Origin: Microbacterium sp. ET2
GTDB taxonomy: Bacteria; Actinomycetota; Actinomycetes; Actinomycetales; Microbacteriaceae
Direction of reading: 5' to 3'
DNA: 64,000 nucleotides
Assembly: GCF_030347395.1 (NCBI RefSeq)
Contig: NZ_CP128170.1
Span: forward strand, 682,001 to 746,000
The notes under the pieces were generated by a model. It saw only the letters and a program-made list of their open reading frames with translations. It was not told where the DNA came from and ran no database searches. This document shows, in pieces, positions 6,281 to 15,723 of this stretch. Within the stretch, counting starts at the first letter, position 1. Each line of letters begins with the position of its first letter. Position numbers and translations under genes: made by a program.

Positions 6281-9253
6281 ATGACCATGCCCGCGCTCGC
6301 CTCGAGTCCCCGCATGATCGGCCGTGACGCCGAGCTGGGCACGTTGCTCGACGCCCTCGACGACACCCGCCGCGGAACGCCCCGTTCGGTCATCGTGCGG
6401 GGCGAGGCGGGCATCGGGAAGACCCGACTGGTGCAAGAATTCCTGGTCGAAGCGACGCGGAGGCAGGACGCGCGGCTGCCGGTCGTCGTAGCCGTCGGTC
6501 AGTGTGTCGACCTCGGTCCGATCGGCACACCATTCGGACCTGTGCGCCGCGTGCTGCGTGACCTGCACGCCGTGGTCGGCACCGACGCGCTGCGCGAGGC
6601 GGCCGGTTCACCGGCGGCGCTGGCGACGCTCGCGGCGTTCGTCCCGGGGGTCATGACCGAGACGTCCTCGGCGGACGGTCCGACCGGCGATTTCGCCGAG
6701 GCGATCGAGGTCGTCCTGGAGACTCTCTCGACGACACGGCATCTCGTGATCGTGATCGAGGACCTGCAGTGGGCGGATGCCGCGACCCTCGCTCTGCTGA
6801 AGAAGCTCGCCGGCACGCTGCGCGGCCGCCACCTCACCATCGTCGCGACCTATCGGTCCGACGACATCGATCGTTTCCATCCGTTGCGCCCCGTCCTCGC
6901 CGAATTGGATCGCACCCGCGCGATCATCCGGGTCGAGGTGCTCCCGTTGAACGCAGGTGAAGTGGCCGAGCAGGTGGCCATCCTGGCGACAGCCGATTTC
7001 GGCGAGACCGAACTGGGAGCGCTGGTGGAGCGCAGCGGCGGAATCCCCTTCCTCGTCGAGGAACTCGTCGACCTCGGCAGCGCGGAACTGCCGGACACCC
7101 TGCGCGAGCTCGTCCTCGCGCGCTACTCCCGGCTGGATGACACCGCTCAAGAGATCGTTCGTGTGCTGGCTGCCGGCGGAATGCACACCGATCATGTCAC
7201 CCTCGCCGCGGTCACCGGTTGCGACGAGCGCACGCTCGATCACGCGGTCCGCGACGCCATCGCCGCCCGCGTCATCGTCGCCGACGGCGCCGGCTACACC
7301 TTCCGTCACGCCCTGACGCAGGAGGCGGTCCACGATGAGATGCTGCCCAGCGAGCGAGTGCGGGTGCACCGCCGGTACGCCGAATACCTCGCCGCCGATC
7401 GCACCGATTCCCCGGAGGCGGTGTCGGCGATCGCCGAGCACTGGTTGGTCGCGCGGGAACTGACGCCTGCCTTCGACGCCACCGTTCGCGCACTGGAGCA
7501 GTCTCGCGCGACGTTCGCACCGGCGACATCGGTCAAGCTCGCCGAGCGGCTGACGGAGTTGTGGCACCAGGTGCCCGACGCCGCGACACGGTCGGGGACG
7601 TCGCTGCCGGAGCTGCACCTGAGTGCGGCGCAGGCCTGGCACGACCTCGGCGATCCCGACCGCGCCCTTCGGGCTGCGCTCGAAGGGCTCTCCACCGAAC
7701 CGCAGGATCCGATGGTGCGGGCGGCGCTGATCCGCCAGAAGATCGTGCAGGAGTTCAACACCGACCGCAACCCGGATCACGAAGAGCTCCTCGGGGCCAT
7801 CGCCATGCTCGAGGGGATCGAGACCGACGCATCGCGCGTGCTGCAGTCCCGCATCCTGTCGAATCTGGCGCTGAGCTACTCCGACGGCCGAGCTGAGCAG
7901 TACCTGCAGACGGCGGTGGCGCTGGCAGAAGGCGCCGGGGACGATGTCGCCCTCGCCATCGCCCTCGTCAATGAGTCGTGGCTGTCCTCCGACACGGCAG
8001 GCGATGAGATCGCAGCCCTCGCCCCGCTCGAGCGCGCGCTGGAATTGCAGGTGAACCCGGCGGTGCGCGCATACGTCGGAGCGGCCTACGTCGATCTTCT
8101 CGCTCGCCTGGGGCGCTACGACGACGCCGCGCGCGTCGGAGAGGCGCATCTCGCCGATGCGGTCCGCGGCGGCATCGAACGAGGATCAGGCGGATCGATC
8201 GCTGTGCAGATCGCTCACGCGCATTTCTGCGCGGGGCGACCGGACGAGGCGAAGCAGTTCGCCACACGGGCCCGACGGCTTCTGGACCGGCCGTCGCGGG
8301 GATCGGTCATCCGCCTGCTGGCCGGACACTATGCCTGGAACGATCAGTCGGACGAGCGCGATGCTCTGCTCGCCGTCGAGCGCACCGCGATGGACGAGTC
8401 CGGGCGATCACAACCGCACAGGAACGACTGGTGGGACCTGCAGACCGTCGACGCGGTGCTGATGTCATCGTGCGGCCTGCGCGCGACGATCGACGCCGAG
8501 GACCGCGCGGCGTGGGCGCAGCGGATCGATCGCATCCGTCGCCTCGTCGCCAGAGAAGGCGCATCTGCGGCTCGGCGCTTCCGTACGCTCACCGCAGCGA
8601 TGCTGCTACGGGCGGTGGCGCCGACGCGTGCCGGGGGCGAGGGGTGGGAGGAGCTGTCCGGCCTTCGCAAGGCGATCACGGACGCGACCCGGGAGTGGCC
8701 CCGAGCGGGCGTGACCCCGGTGATCGTCGAGGTCATCGACGCCACGCTCGCCGATGCGGCGCAGCGAGACACGGACGAGCGCGTGCGCCGCTGGCACGCC
8801 GTCGTCGACGCGGCGCGAACCGGCGTTCTGCCGGTTCGCCACCAGCAGATCGCTCGGTTGAGCCTTGCCTCAGCGCTGATCGACGCAGGTGAACGCGACG
8901 CCGCGGCACGAGAGCTGGATGGTGTGAACATCGATGCCCGGCGGCTCGGCGTCGCCCGGGCCGCGTTCTGGGCGGAGGATCTCGCCGAGCGCGCCGGTCT
9001 CCGCCGTCGAGCGAACGAGTCTCCTCGGGCGACGGATGCCGTCGGTTCGGCTGCGCTGACTCCGCGGGAACGCCAGGTGCTGGCCCTTGTCGCAGAGGGA
9101 CTCACGAACGCGCAGATCGGTGCGCGGCTCTACATCAGCCCGAAGACCGCATCCGTACACGTGTCGGCGATCCTCGCGAAGGTGGGCGCGTCCAACCGCG
9201 CCGAGGCGGCAGCCCTCTTCAGCGCGCGCGCCGACGTCGGTCGCGCGTCCTGA
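6281..9253 (+). CDS. LuxR-family transcriptional regulator with AAA ATPase domain (LAL type)
   Basis: A 990-aa regulator of the large ATP-binding LuxR type. Residues 41-48 hold Walker A (GEAGIGKT), Walker B is LVIVIEDLQWAD near 155, followed by a sensor-like IVATYRSDD. A long helical TPR-like middle covers about 400-900. The C-terminal LuxR HTH starts at about 925 with LTPRERQVLALVAEG and contains NAQIGARLYISPKTASVHVSAI. Proteins of this kind bind an effector through the helical repeats and activate nearby or distant promoters in an ATP-dependent way. ATG 6281 follows GGAGGG at some distance; the protein start agrees with the conserved RMIGRDAEL motif. The target genes are unknown. Confidence 0.9.
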   Translation: MTMPALASSPRMIGRDAELGTLLDALDDTRRGTPRSVIVRGEAGIGKTRLVQEFLVEATRRQDARLPVVVAVGQCVDLGPIGTPFGPVRRVLRDLHAVVGTDALREAAGSPAALATLAAFVPGVMTETSSADGPTGDFAEAIEVVLETLSTTRHLVIVIEDLQWADAATLALLKKLAGTLRGRHLTIVATYRSDDIDRFHPLRPVLAELDRTRAIIRVEVLPLNAGEVAEQVAILATADFGETELGALVERSGGIPFLVEELVDLGSAELPDTLRELVLARYSRLDDTAQEIVRVLAAGGMHTDHVTLAAVTGCDERTLDHAVRDAIAARVIVADGAGYTFRHALTQEAVHDEMLPSERVRVHRRYAEYLAADRTDSPEAVSAIAEHWLVARELTPAFDATVRALEQSRATFAPATSVKLAERLTELWHQVPDAATRSGTSLPELHLSAAQAWHDLGDPDRALRAALEGLSTEPQDPMVRAALIRQKIVQEFNTDRNPDHEELLGAIAMLEGIETDASRVLQSRILSNLALSYSDGRAEQYLQTAVALAEGAGDDVALAIALVNESWLSSDTAGDEIAALAPLERALELQVNPAVRAYVGAAYVDLLARLGRYDDAARVGEAHLADAVRGGIERGSGGSIAVQIAHAHFCAGRPDEAKQFATRARRLLDRPSRGSVIRLLAGHYAWNDQSDERDALLAVERTAMDESGRSQPHRNDWWDLQTVDAVLMSSCGLRATIDAEDRAAWAQRIDRIRRLVAREGASAARRFRTLTAAMLLRAVAPTRAGGEGWEELSGLRKAITDATREWPRAGVTPVIVEVIDATLADAAQRDTDERVRRWHAVVDAARTGVLPVRHQQIARLSLASALIDAGERDAAARELDGVNIDARRLGVARAAFWAEDLAERAGLRRRANESPRATDAVGSAALTPRERQVLALVAEGLTNAQIGARLYISPKTASVHVSAILAKVGASNRAEAAALFSARADVGRAS

Positions 9254-9300
9254 CCGGCGCCGCGTCGACCGCATCCGTCACGGCTTCGCACCTCGATCCT

Positions 9301-9366
9301 CGAGAGTGCATCTGCGCGCCGAGAGCGGGGGTCCGCCCGCATCCTCGGCGCGCAGATGCACTCTCG
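9301..9366. repeat. Perfect 23-bp inverted repeat (REP-like hairpin)
   Basis: Arms 9301-9323 and 9344-9366 are exact reverse complements; the left arm begins CGAGAGTGCATCTGCGCG. The loop is 20 nt. There is no T-tract, so it may be a palindromic intergenic element rather than a simple terminator, though it lies 47 bp after the LuxR-type gene. Positions 2170-2187 carry a near copy of one arm (17 of 18 bases). Confidence 0.8.
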
Positions 9367-9384
9367 CGGGTGGGGTGCGGGTCG

Positions 9385-9390
9385 TAGGCT
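9385..9390 (+). promoter_or_regulatory. -10 box for the lipoprotein gene
   Basis: TAGGCT lies 26 nt before ATG 9417, giving a short leader that carries the GAGGGGGG ribosome binding site. Confidence 0.4.
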
Positions 9391-9416
9391 GGCCGCGGGA
9401 AGAGGGGGGATGCCGC

Positions 9417-9947
9417 ATGGGAGCGCTTCGAGCGAGGAGAACGGCGATCGACCACCGCAGAGAACGCGGGTCGGCGCACGTCATCCGGGGTCTGAGTGCC
9501 GGCGGAGCCGCGCTTGCCCTCGCCGCCGCGTTGTCGGGGTGCGGGATCGTCGAACGGATCGTCGCAGACGGTGAGACGCCCACCCCGACGCCCACCGCGC
9601 CGATCGCGCCGACGCCGACCGGACCGGATCCGGTCCTGGCGTGGGAGTGCGGGCAGATCAGTGCGCTCAGCGGCGTGGCGATCCGCACGAACTTCGAATA
9701 CCAGACGGGTCGGATCGACGAGGTCGAGTACGTCTCGCGCCTGGCCGCGTTGCAGGATGCCTGGGTGTACATGCCGACCTACGACACGGAGATCACCCCG
9801 TTCATCTACGACGTCCAGGTGCAGGCCGCCGCAGATCCGTCGGGGGCCAATCAGGGCTACATCGACGCGATCAACGCCGCGACCGCTGCCTGCCAGGAGG
9901 CAGGCTCACTCGCGGTCGTCACCCCGCTGCCGGAGATGGGCGGCTAG
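9417..9947 (+). CDS. Hypothetical lipoprotein
   Basis: A 176-aa protein with an Arg-rich N-terminus, a hydrophobic stretch and the lipobox LSGC near residue 42, so it should be exported, lipidated and anchored on the outer face of the membrane. A Thr-Pro linker (TPTPTPTAPIAPTPTGP) separates the anchor from a globular domain of about 110 residues containing CGQISALSGV and two further cysteines. No known domain is recognised. ATG 9417 follows a GAGGGGGG ribosome binding site. The last 29 bp overlap the convergent NUDIX gene. Confidence 0.75.
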   Translation: MGALRARRTAIDHRRERGSAHVIRGLSAGGAALALAAALSGCGIVERIVADGETPTPTPTAPIAPTPTGPDPVLAWECGQISALSGVAIRTNFEYQTGRIDEVEYVSRLAALQDAWVYMPTYDTEITPFIYDVQVQAAADPSGANQGYIDAINAATAACQEAGSLAVVTPLPEMGG

Positions 9948-10671
9948 CCGCTTCCGGCAGCACGAGAGGAAGCTCGCGCGAGGCATCCCAGGGGCGGGTC
10001 CAGCCGACGCTGTCGAACAGACCGTCCAGCAGCATGCCGGTGAAACCCCAGACCAGGTGCTCGCGAACGCCGTCGCGCACGAGGAAACCCGGTCCGCGCC
10101 ACTCGCGGCCGTCACGTCGGATGACTGTCACCCCGCGATTGGCCGGATCCAGGAGGTCGGCGACCGGCGCACGGAACACATCCGCGGACTCGGCCTCGTC
10201 GACGACCCGCACGGGAGAAGGGCGGCGCCACCACCCGATCACGGGGGTGACCCGGTGCCGGGAGTACTCCAGAGGGATGGCGCCGAGCGTGCCGAGCACC
10301 TCGACCCCCGCGGGATCGAGTCCCGTCTCCTCCTGCGCTTCGCGGAGCGCCGCCGCGACGGGACCGTCGTCACCGTCATCCACCCGACCGCCGGGGAAGG
10401 CGACCTGGCCCGGATGCGAGCGCAGCGTCAGCGCTCGCGCCAGGAGCAGCACGTCGAGGTCACGGGAGACCGCAGCCACGTCGGTGCCGACGGCACTGGG
10501 CTGGGAGTCGAGCACGCCGAAGAGGATCAGCACCGCCGCGTCTCGTGCGTCATCCACATCTGGTAGCCCCGCCACGCGCTCGCCCAAGCCACCGCGGGGG
10601 TCGTCTGCGGCGGCGCGCACCAGCCCTCGGAGGGCCTGCCGCGCGGCATCCGACGTCGGATCCAGGGTCAC
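9919..10671 (-). CDS. NUDIX hydrolase, CoA pyrophosphatase type
   Basis: The 250-aa protein carries the CoA-pyrophosphatase signature LRSHPGQVAFPGGRVD immediately before the NUDIX box (AALREAQEETGLDP, with REAQEE as the REXXEE core). Enzymes of this group cleave CoA or oxidised CoA to 3',5'-ADP and 4'-phosphopantetheine and are cytosolic. GTG 10671 lies 6 nt after a TACGCT -10 box, so the start is likely leaderless. An N-terminal extension of about 40 residues precedes the domain. It overlaps the lipoprotein gene tail to tail by 29 bp. Confidence 0.85.
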   Translation of the reverse strand: MTLDPTSDAARQALRGLVRAAADDPRGGLGERVAGLPDVDDARDAAVLILFGVLDSQPSAVGTDVAAVSRDLDVLLLARALTLRSHPGQVAFPGGRVDDGDDGPVAAALREAQEETGLDPAGVEVLGTLGAIPLEYSRHRVTPVIGWWRRPSPVRVVDEAESADVFRAPVADLLDPANRGVTVIRRDGREWRGPGFLVRDGVREHLVWGFTGMLLDGLFDSVGWTRPWDASRELPLVLPEAASRPSPAAG

Positions 10672-10677
10672 CCTGAC

Positions 10678-10683
10678 AGCGTA
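10678..10683 (-). promoter_or_regulatory. -10 box, leaderless promoter of the NUDIX gene
   Basis: TACGCT on the minus strand ends 6 nt before GTG 10671. Confidence 0.5.
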
Positions 10684-10871
10684 CGCGGCGCCCCGTCATC
10701 CGTTCCCCAGCCCGTCCATCAGGACTTTTCCGCCGCCGCAGGGAGATCATCACATTCAGGTAACGCACGGGAAGCGTCCAGACTCAGGCACCAGACTCGG
10801 GGACTTGTGCCCCGCCCGGGCGCGTGCCGCGTCGCTCGCCGACGCATCCCCCGACACGAAACCGGTACTTC

Positions 10872-11879
10872 ATGCGCTCCACCACGACGAATACGTCCGC
10901 CCGCCGCACCCGTCGCGCCGCTGACCGGCGCTCGCGCCGTCGGCCGGCCCTCGTCGTCGCCGGCCTGAGCCTCTCGGTGCTCGCAGCCGTCGGCATCACC
11001 GCGACCGCACCGACCGCGGCCGCCTCGTCGACCACCGCCTTCGGTCCAGTCACGCTCGCCTCGTACACGACCGCGTCGAGTTCGCCGCTGGCCGCCCGCA
11101 CGTCGACGGCGGCGCCCGTGAGCGAGACCGTCGACGTTGACGCGACGGCGACCGACGCGGCGGGAGAGGCCCTTGCCGCTGCCGACACGATCGAGGCCGA
11201 CATCCAGGCCGCCGCGCTCGACATCGGCGAGGCCGACCCGACCGTCGACACCGCTGAGCTCGAATCGGCGCTCGCTCGGCTGCAGGCAGCCGACGTCCTG
11301 CCCGCAGCGTTCCTGCCCGACCTCGCCGACGACGTGACCGAGGCGGTGGTCGAGGTCGACCAGCGGGTCACCCAGCTGCGGGGCAGCCTCGACGGAGCGC
11401 TGGCGAAGAAGGCCGAAGAGGAGGCCGCCGAGAAGGCTCGCCTCGAGGCCGAGGCTGCCGCTCAAGCAGCGGCGGAGGCGGCAGCCCAGGCCCGCGCCAC
11501 CTCGAGCAACACCGGTGGCGGCGGTGGCGGGGGTGGCTTCGTCCCCACCGGCGGCAGCACCGGTGGCGACAACAGCCCCGCAGGTGCGCAGGCGACCGCC
11601 CGCGCGATGCTCGGCAACTACGGCTGGGGCGATGACCAGTTCTCGTGCCTGGTGTCGCTGTGGAACAAGGAGTCGGGCTGGAACTACCAGGCTTACAACG
11701 CCTCCAGCGGCGCCTTCGGCATCCCGCAGGCCCTCCCCGGCAACAAGATGGCCTCGGCCGGCGCCGACTGGCAGACCAACGCCGCCACGCAGATCTCGTG
11801 GGGCCTCGGCTACATCTCCGGCCGCTACGGCACCCCGTGCGGCGCCTGGAATCACTCGCAGTCCGTCGGCTGGTACTGA
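10872..11879 (+). CDS. Secreted SLT/lysozyme-like cell wall protein
   Basis: A 335-aa exported protein. The N-terminus is Arg-rich and then hydrophobic (LVVAGLSLSVLAAVGITATAPTAAASS), a Sec or Tat-like signal peptide. An Ala/Glu-rich coiled coil follows (KKAEEEAAEKARLEAEAAAQ), then a Gly-rich linker, then a C-terminal lysozyme-like domain with the probable catalytic Glu in NKESGWNYQAYN and the fold motif SSGAFGIPQALPG; the last residues contain CGAWNHSQSVGWY. This order resembles aggregation-promoting-factor/transglycosylase proteins of actinobacteria that trim peptidoglycan. ATG 10872 has no clear ribosome binding site. The 200-bp leader holds a repeated CCAGACTC but no riboswitch I could identify. 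Confidence 0.85.
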   Translation: MRSTTTNTSARRTRRAADRRSRRRPALVVAGLSLSVLAAVGITATAPTAAASSTTAFGPVTLASYTTASSSPLAARTSTAAPVSETVDVDATATDAAGEALAAADTIEADIQAAALDIGEADPTVDTAELESALARLQAADVLPAAFLPDLADDVTEAVVEVDQRVTQLRGSLDGALAKKAEEEAAEKARLEAEAAAQAAAEAAAQARATSSNTGGGGGGGGFVPTGGSTGGDNSPAGAQATARAMLGNYGWGDDQFSCLVSLWNKESGWNYQAYNASSGAFGIPQALPGNKMASAGADWQTNAATQISWGLGYISGRYGTPCGAWNHSQSVGWY

Positions 11880-11897
11880 GCGCAGACCCGACGCGGC

Positions 11898-12206
11898 TCA
11901 CTCGGCTGGCGGATCACCGAAAGGTTCGATCCGCCAGCCGACGCGTTCCAGGGCCGCTGCCAGGCGTCGAGCATCCTCCCGCGCCGCGGCCGGGTCGTGA
12001 GAGCAGACGTCGACGGCGAACGGCGGTGGTTCGGCGAAGCGGGGCAGATCGATCATCGCCCACGATCTCGCACTGACCCACACCCGCGGATCGGCCGACC
12101 CGGCATCCTGAACCTCGCCGTCGGACACCAGCGCGATCACGGCGAGCGCATCAGGTTTCGCAATGGGGAGATTCACCACGAGCGAGACCACGTGCACGAC
12201 CTCCAT
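11898..12206 (-). CDS. Hypothetical protein, EPPP family member A
   Basis: A 102-aa soluble protein of unknown function, convergent with the SLT gene. It is clearly homologous over most of its length to the product of 17562-17957: both share ALA-[VI]-IA near the N-terminus and the block W-x-x-I-[DE]-[LI]-P-[KR]-F-x-EPPP-[FL]-A-[VI]-DV, then an amphipathic helix with A-x-ALxRV. No signal peptide, TM segment, Cys or catalytic motif stands out. ATG 12206 is used; no strong ribosome binding site or -10 box was found, so the start may vary. Confidence 0.65.
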   Translation of the reverse strand: MEVVHVVSLVVNLPIAKPDALAVIALVSDGEVQDAGSADPRVWVSARSWAMIDLPRFAEPPPFAVDVCSHDPAAAREDARRLAAALERVGWRIEPFGDPPAE

Positions 12207-12291
12207 GGTCGCAGACCTCGGACCCTCGAAGGCCGAGATCGGCTTGGTGTCCGATGATCATGGATGACCCGGCGCCGCCGGGTCATCCGCC

Positions 12292-13104
12292 TCACCGCCA
12301 GAAGAAGTCGCCGAGCGCGCCGAACTGGTCGCCGATGTTCGAGACCTGATCGCCGAATCCCGACACCACGTCCCCGGCACCTCCGACCAGGCCCTCCGCG
12401 CCCTCGCCGAAGCCCGAGACGTCGACGCCGTCCGCCAGACCCGAGAGATCGACACCGTCGGCGAGGGCGTCGAAGTCGACCCCGAAGCTCGCGGCCTGCT
12501 CGAGGAGCGGCACCGCCACCGAGCTGACCACAGCGGCTCCCGCCACGGCGCCGAGGACTCCGATGGCGAGGCCACCGGCGCCGACCATCGCCGCACCGCC
12601 TCCGACGCGGCCGAGAAGGCCGCGCATCCGGCCAGGGCGCAGGGCCTCGGCGCGGCCCGCGGCGAGGGCGAGGTCTTCCGGGGCTGCCGACCGCGGTCGC
12701 TCCGCGGGCGGGAACTCCGTCCGCATGCGCGACTCGATCTGCTGGCGTTGCTGCGGAGTGAGTCGGGCGAACGCCTCGCGATGGACTTCCTCCACCTGGT
12801 GCGGGTCGGCGGTTCGCATCAGGTAGTCGTAACGGGCGATCGCCGCCCGGTCGGTCTCACTCGGGCGACCGGAGGACATGCCACCCGCCGGTGGCGGCGT
12901 GGTCGAGGGACGACCCCACGGCACGGACGAGGAAGACGGGGTGGCAGACCCGGCGCCCGCGGCAGGACGACCGTCGCCGCCGAGTGCATCGGCGGCGCTT
13001 CGGACGATCCCCCGCCATTCCGAGGACGAGGAACCCCGAGCGGAGCCGCCCTGGTTGTCCAGCGCCTTGGCGGCCATGCCGATCAGCTTGGAGAGCTTGC
13101 TCAT
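12292..13104 (-). CDS. Hypothetical protein with Gly/Ala-rich hydrophobic segment
   Basis: A 270-aa protein of unknown function. The N-terminus (MSKLSKLIGMAAKALDNQGG) is amphipathic, followed by a Ser/Pro/Gly-rich disordered stretch, a helical section (YDYLMRTADPHQVEEVHREAF, then LTPQQRQQIESRM), a hydrophobic Gly/Ala segment near 165-200 that could cross the membrane, and an acidic C-terminus with repeating DG-V-D and FGD units ending DFFWR. A ribosome binding site (AGAAGGGA) precedes ATG 13104. It shares no operon with its neighbours. Confidence 0.65.
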   Translation of the reverse strand: MSKLSKLIGMAAKALDNQGGSARGSSSSEWRGIVRSAADALGGDGRPAAGAGSATPSSSSVPWGRPSTTPPPAGGMSSGRPSETDRAAIARYDYLMRTADPHQVEEVHREAFARLTPQQRQQIESRMRTEFPPAERPRSAAPEDLALAAGRAEALRPGRMRGLLGRVGGGAAMVGAGGLAIGVLGAVAGAAVVSSVAVPLLEQAASFGVDFDALADGVDLSGLADGVDVSGFGEGAEGLVGGAGDVVSGFGDQVSNIGDQFGALGDFFWR

Positions 13105-13342
13105 GACGATCCCTTCTGAACGTCAAGGTCTCCTCCACCCTCACGGGCCGGTGGGCCGGAACGCCACGGGGCGTTCGTACTGACGGGTCCACCGCGATCG
13201 GGAGTACTCCCCTTGCCTCGACCACGGTAGCCACGCTGACCTATGGATCCGCTCGAAACAGCGTTACCCGATCCGCTGCGCGTCGGGCGACACGGCGGCG
13301 GTCCTGCTCACCGCGGCGGCGCACCTCCACACGAGGTGACGC

Positions 13343-15053
13343 TCAGACGGGTCCCCGTGAACCGAGGACGCCCGCCAGGAGCGCATGCAGGAGCGGCGGC
13401 ACCGCGGCGACGAGGAGGATCGTTCCGAACACCGGGTCGTCGGGTCGGAGCAGGATGCCGCCGATGAGGAGGGCACCGAACAGCACCGCCGAGAGGATGC
13501 GACGGCCGAGGCGCTCCAGACGCGCGAGGCGGCGGTCGACCCGTGGCGCGTCGACCGCGAGGCGACCCTCCTCCATGCGGGTGGCGAGCTTGTCGATCCG
13601 GCGCGGGAGGCGCGCGATGAGTCCCGCGGTGTCGACGGCCTGACGCGTGACGGCCTGCACGACGTTGCCGCGCTCCTCACGCAGCAGGGTGGCGGCGTAC
13701 GGCTCGACGGCCTCCCAGATGTTGAAGGCGGGGTCGAGGGCGCTCGACACACCGGAGGTCAGCGACATCGCCCGGATGACGAGGAGGAAATTCTCCGGCA
13801 GCTGGAAGGGAAGCGCCCGAACGAGATCGCCGAACTCGATCGCGAAGTCGCGGAATTCGCGTGGATCGACCTCGGCGAGCTCGGCGAATCCCATACCGCC
13901 GAACCGCGCGAACAGCTGCGTCATGGCCCGTTCGAGCTCGGCGGTGTCGGCCGAGGGAAGCAGAACCCCCACCTCGCGGATGCTGTCGACCAGACCCACG
14001 CCGTCGCGTGCCGCGACGGCGATGACGAGGCGCCGAAGCCCCGCGCGCAGCGAGTCGGGGACCTGGCCCATCATCCCGAAATCGATGAAGGTGAGTGCCC
14101 AACCCTGCTCCCCGATCTCCGCCGCCGTGCCGGTCTGCCTCGCCGCCGGGGTGACGAAGATGTTCCCCGGGTGCGGGTCGGCGTGGAAGTAGCCGTTTCC
14201 GAAGAGCCTGCTGGAACATCACCGAGGCGAAGGCCAGCGCGACATCGGTCGGGTCGATCCCCGCGGCGACGAGCGCGTCGCGGTCGTTGATCTTGATCGC
14301 GGTCACGTCCTGCAGCGTGAGCACCCGCCGCGTCGATCGCTCCCACACCACCGCAGGCGTGGTCACGCGGGGGTCGTCGGCGAAATCACGCGCGAATCGC
14401 TCGCCGTTCTCGCCCTCCTGCAGGTAGTCGATCTCCTGGAGCGACGTCTCGGCGAACTCCTCGACGAGCGCAGGCATGTCCACGCGGCGCGAGACGAGCG
14501 ACACCCTGCTGAGCCACACACCGACTTTGCGCAGCGCCCGCAGGTCGACCTCGACGATCTGGTCGATGCCGGGACGCTGCACCTTGACCACGACGTCGGT
14601 GAAGCCGGAGAGCTCGGCGTCGGCGCCCGACAGCCGCGCCCGGTGCGCCTGCCCGAGCGAGGCCGCAGCCACGGGCTGCGGGTCGACGAACGAGAAGGCC
14701 TGCTCGAGCGGCACCCCCAGCTCGCTCTCCGCAAGCGCGCGGATTCCGTCGAAGGCGACCGGGGGCACTTCGTCCTGCAGGCCCTCCAGTTCCTTCGTGA
14801 TCTCGGGAGGCAGGACGTCGAGCCGGGATGAAAGGAACTGCCCCACCTTGATCATCAGACCGCCGAGATCCACGGCGAGCACGTGGAAGCGCTGCGCGAT
14901 CCGGCGCATCCGACGCGCGCGCCCGCGCGCCACGAGTGCGGTCAGTCCGAACCTCGGGAGGAACAGCTCCCACCACCACGTCTGCAGCATGACGCGCAAC
15001 GCGAAGCGGGTGATGCGGCGGTAGCGGGCGCGCATCCGTCGGGCGTCGGTCAT
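13343..15053 (-). pseudogene. ABC1/UbiB-family kinase-like protein, frameshifted
   Basis: The N-terminal part (15053 to about 14207) has the UbiB hallmarks KVGQ (residues 69-72) and the Ala-rich nucleotide loop AAASLGQAH. The remainder, in another frame (about 14207 to 13343), continues with GYFHADPHPGNIF, the metal-binding IDFG and two C-terminal hydrophobic helices. The two halves join at CAG CAG GCT CTT; restoring two bases (GCTC to GCGCTC) rebuilds QQALFGNGYFHADPHPG. So a 2-nt loss at a GCGC run, real or a sequencing error, splits an otherwise intact gene of about 570 codons. Start ATG 15053 follows AGGAG. The family acts in isoprenoid-quinone or lipid homeostasis. The padR gene lies just upstream on the same strand. 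Confidence 0.85.
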
Positions 15054-15090
15054 CGATTCTCCTGGACGCCGACGCACGAGGGGCGTCGAG

Positions 15091-15678
15091 TCAGCTCTGG
15101 GCGAGGATGGAGTAGAGCCTACGGCGCGCGTCCTCGAGGACGGCGACAGCCTCTTCCACCTGAGCCGACGAGCCGGAGCGGGCCACCTGCGCGGCGGCCT
15201 GTGCGAGGTCGAGACCCGCCTTCGGGAGGGCGGTCATCCGCGGCGACTCGCGGTGCGATGATCCGCTGGACTCCCACGGTGCACCGCGTTCGGCGGCGGC
15301 CTCCGCCTCGGCGATCCCACCCTCTGTCAGGCTGTACGTCTTGCGCCCATCCGCTTCCTTCGCCTCGATCAGGCCTTCGTCAGCGAGGAGCTGGAGCGTG
15401 GGGTAGACCGAGCCGGCACTGGGCTTCCAGCTGCCGCCGCTGCGCTCTTCGATGAGCTGGATGATCTGGTAGCCGTGCATGGGGCGCTCCAGGAGAAGCG
15501 TGAGCACGGCCGTACGCACGTCCCCTCGGTTCATCCGCGGTGCGGACCCACTGCCTCCGACGCCCTTCTCGAAGGCGGAGCGCAACTGATCCATGGCCTC
15601 CGCGATGTTCGACATCGGCCATCCCGACGCGGACCCGCCGCGCCCGGAGAATGCATCGCCGAAGAATGAGTTGCTCAT
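15091..15678 (-). CDS. PadR family transcriptional regulator
   Basis: A 195-aa regulator. An N-terminal Gly-rich tail (SFFGDAFSGRGG) precedes the PadR winged helix: RGDVRTAVLTLLLERPMHGYQIIQLIEE, then SAGSVYPTLQLLADEGLI and the wing DGRKTYSLTEGG. A C-terminal helix pair (AQVEEAVAVLEDARRRLYSIL) should mediate dimer contacts. ATG 15678 has GGAGG at ideal distance. A near-palindrome about 46 bp upstream (TAACGATATGTCGTCA) looks like its operator, suggesting autoregulation. It lies 37 bp upstream of the ABC1-kinase gene and may be co-transcribed with it. Confidence 0.9.
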   Translation of the reverse strand: MSNSFFGDAFSGRGGSASGWPMSNIAEAMDQLRSAFEKGVGGSGSAPRMNRGDVRTAVLTLLLERPMHGYQIIQLIEERSGGSWKPSAGSVYPTLQLLADEGLIEAKEADGRKTYSLTEGGIAEAEAAAERGAPWESSGSSHRESPRMTALPKAGLDLAQAAAQVARSGSSAQVEEAVAVLEDARRRLYSILAQS

Positions 15679-15723
15679 GATGACCTCCTCCGCCCCGTCG
15701 CGGTCGCGACGCTGAGCGATACC

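Noticed and set aside
6608-8149. 513-aa minus-strand ORF inside the LuxR-type regulator
   Set aside because: Shadow frame; the plus strand has a complete regulator with Walker and HTH motifs.
10672-10871. Possible c-di-AMP (ydaO) riboswitch upstream of the SLT protein
   Set aside because: Such genes often have one, but I could not find the conserved core (for example GGGGGACC) or a closing stem; only a repeated CCAGACTC is present.
13105-13342. Possible small gene in the 238-bp gap
   Set aside because: Plus-strand frames there lack a ribosome binding site and are Arg/Gly/Pro-rich; I see no supported feature.
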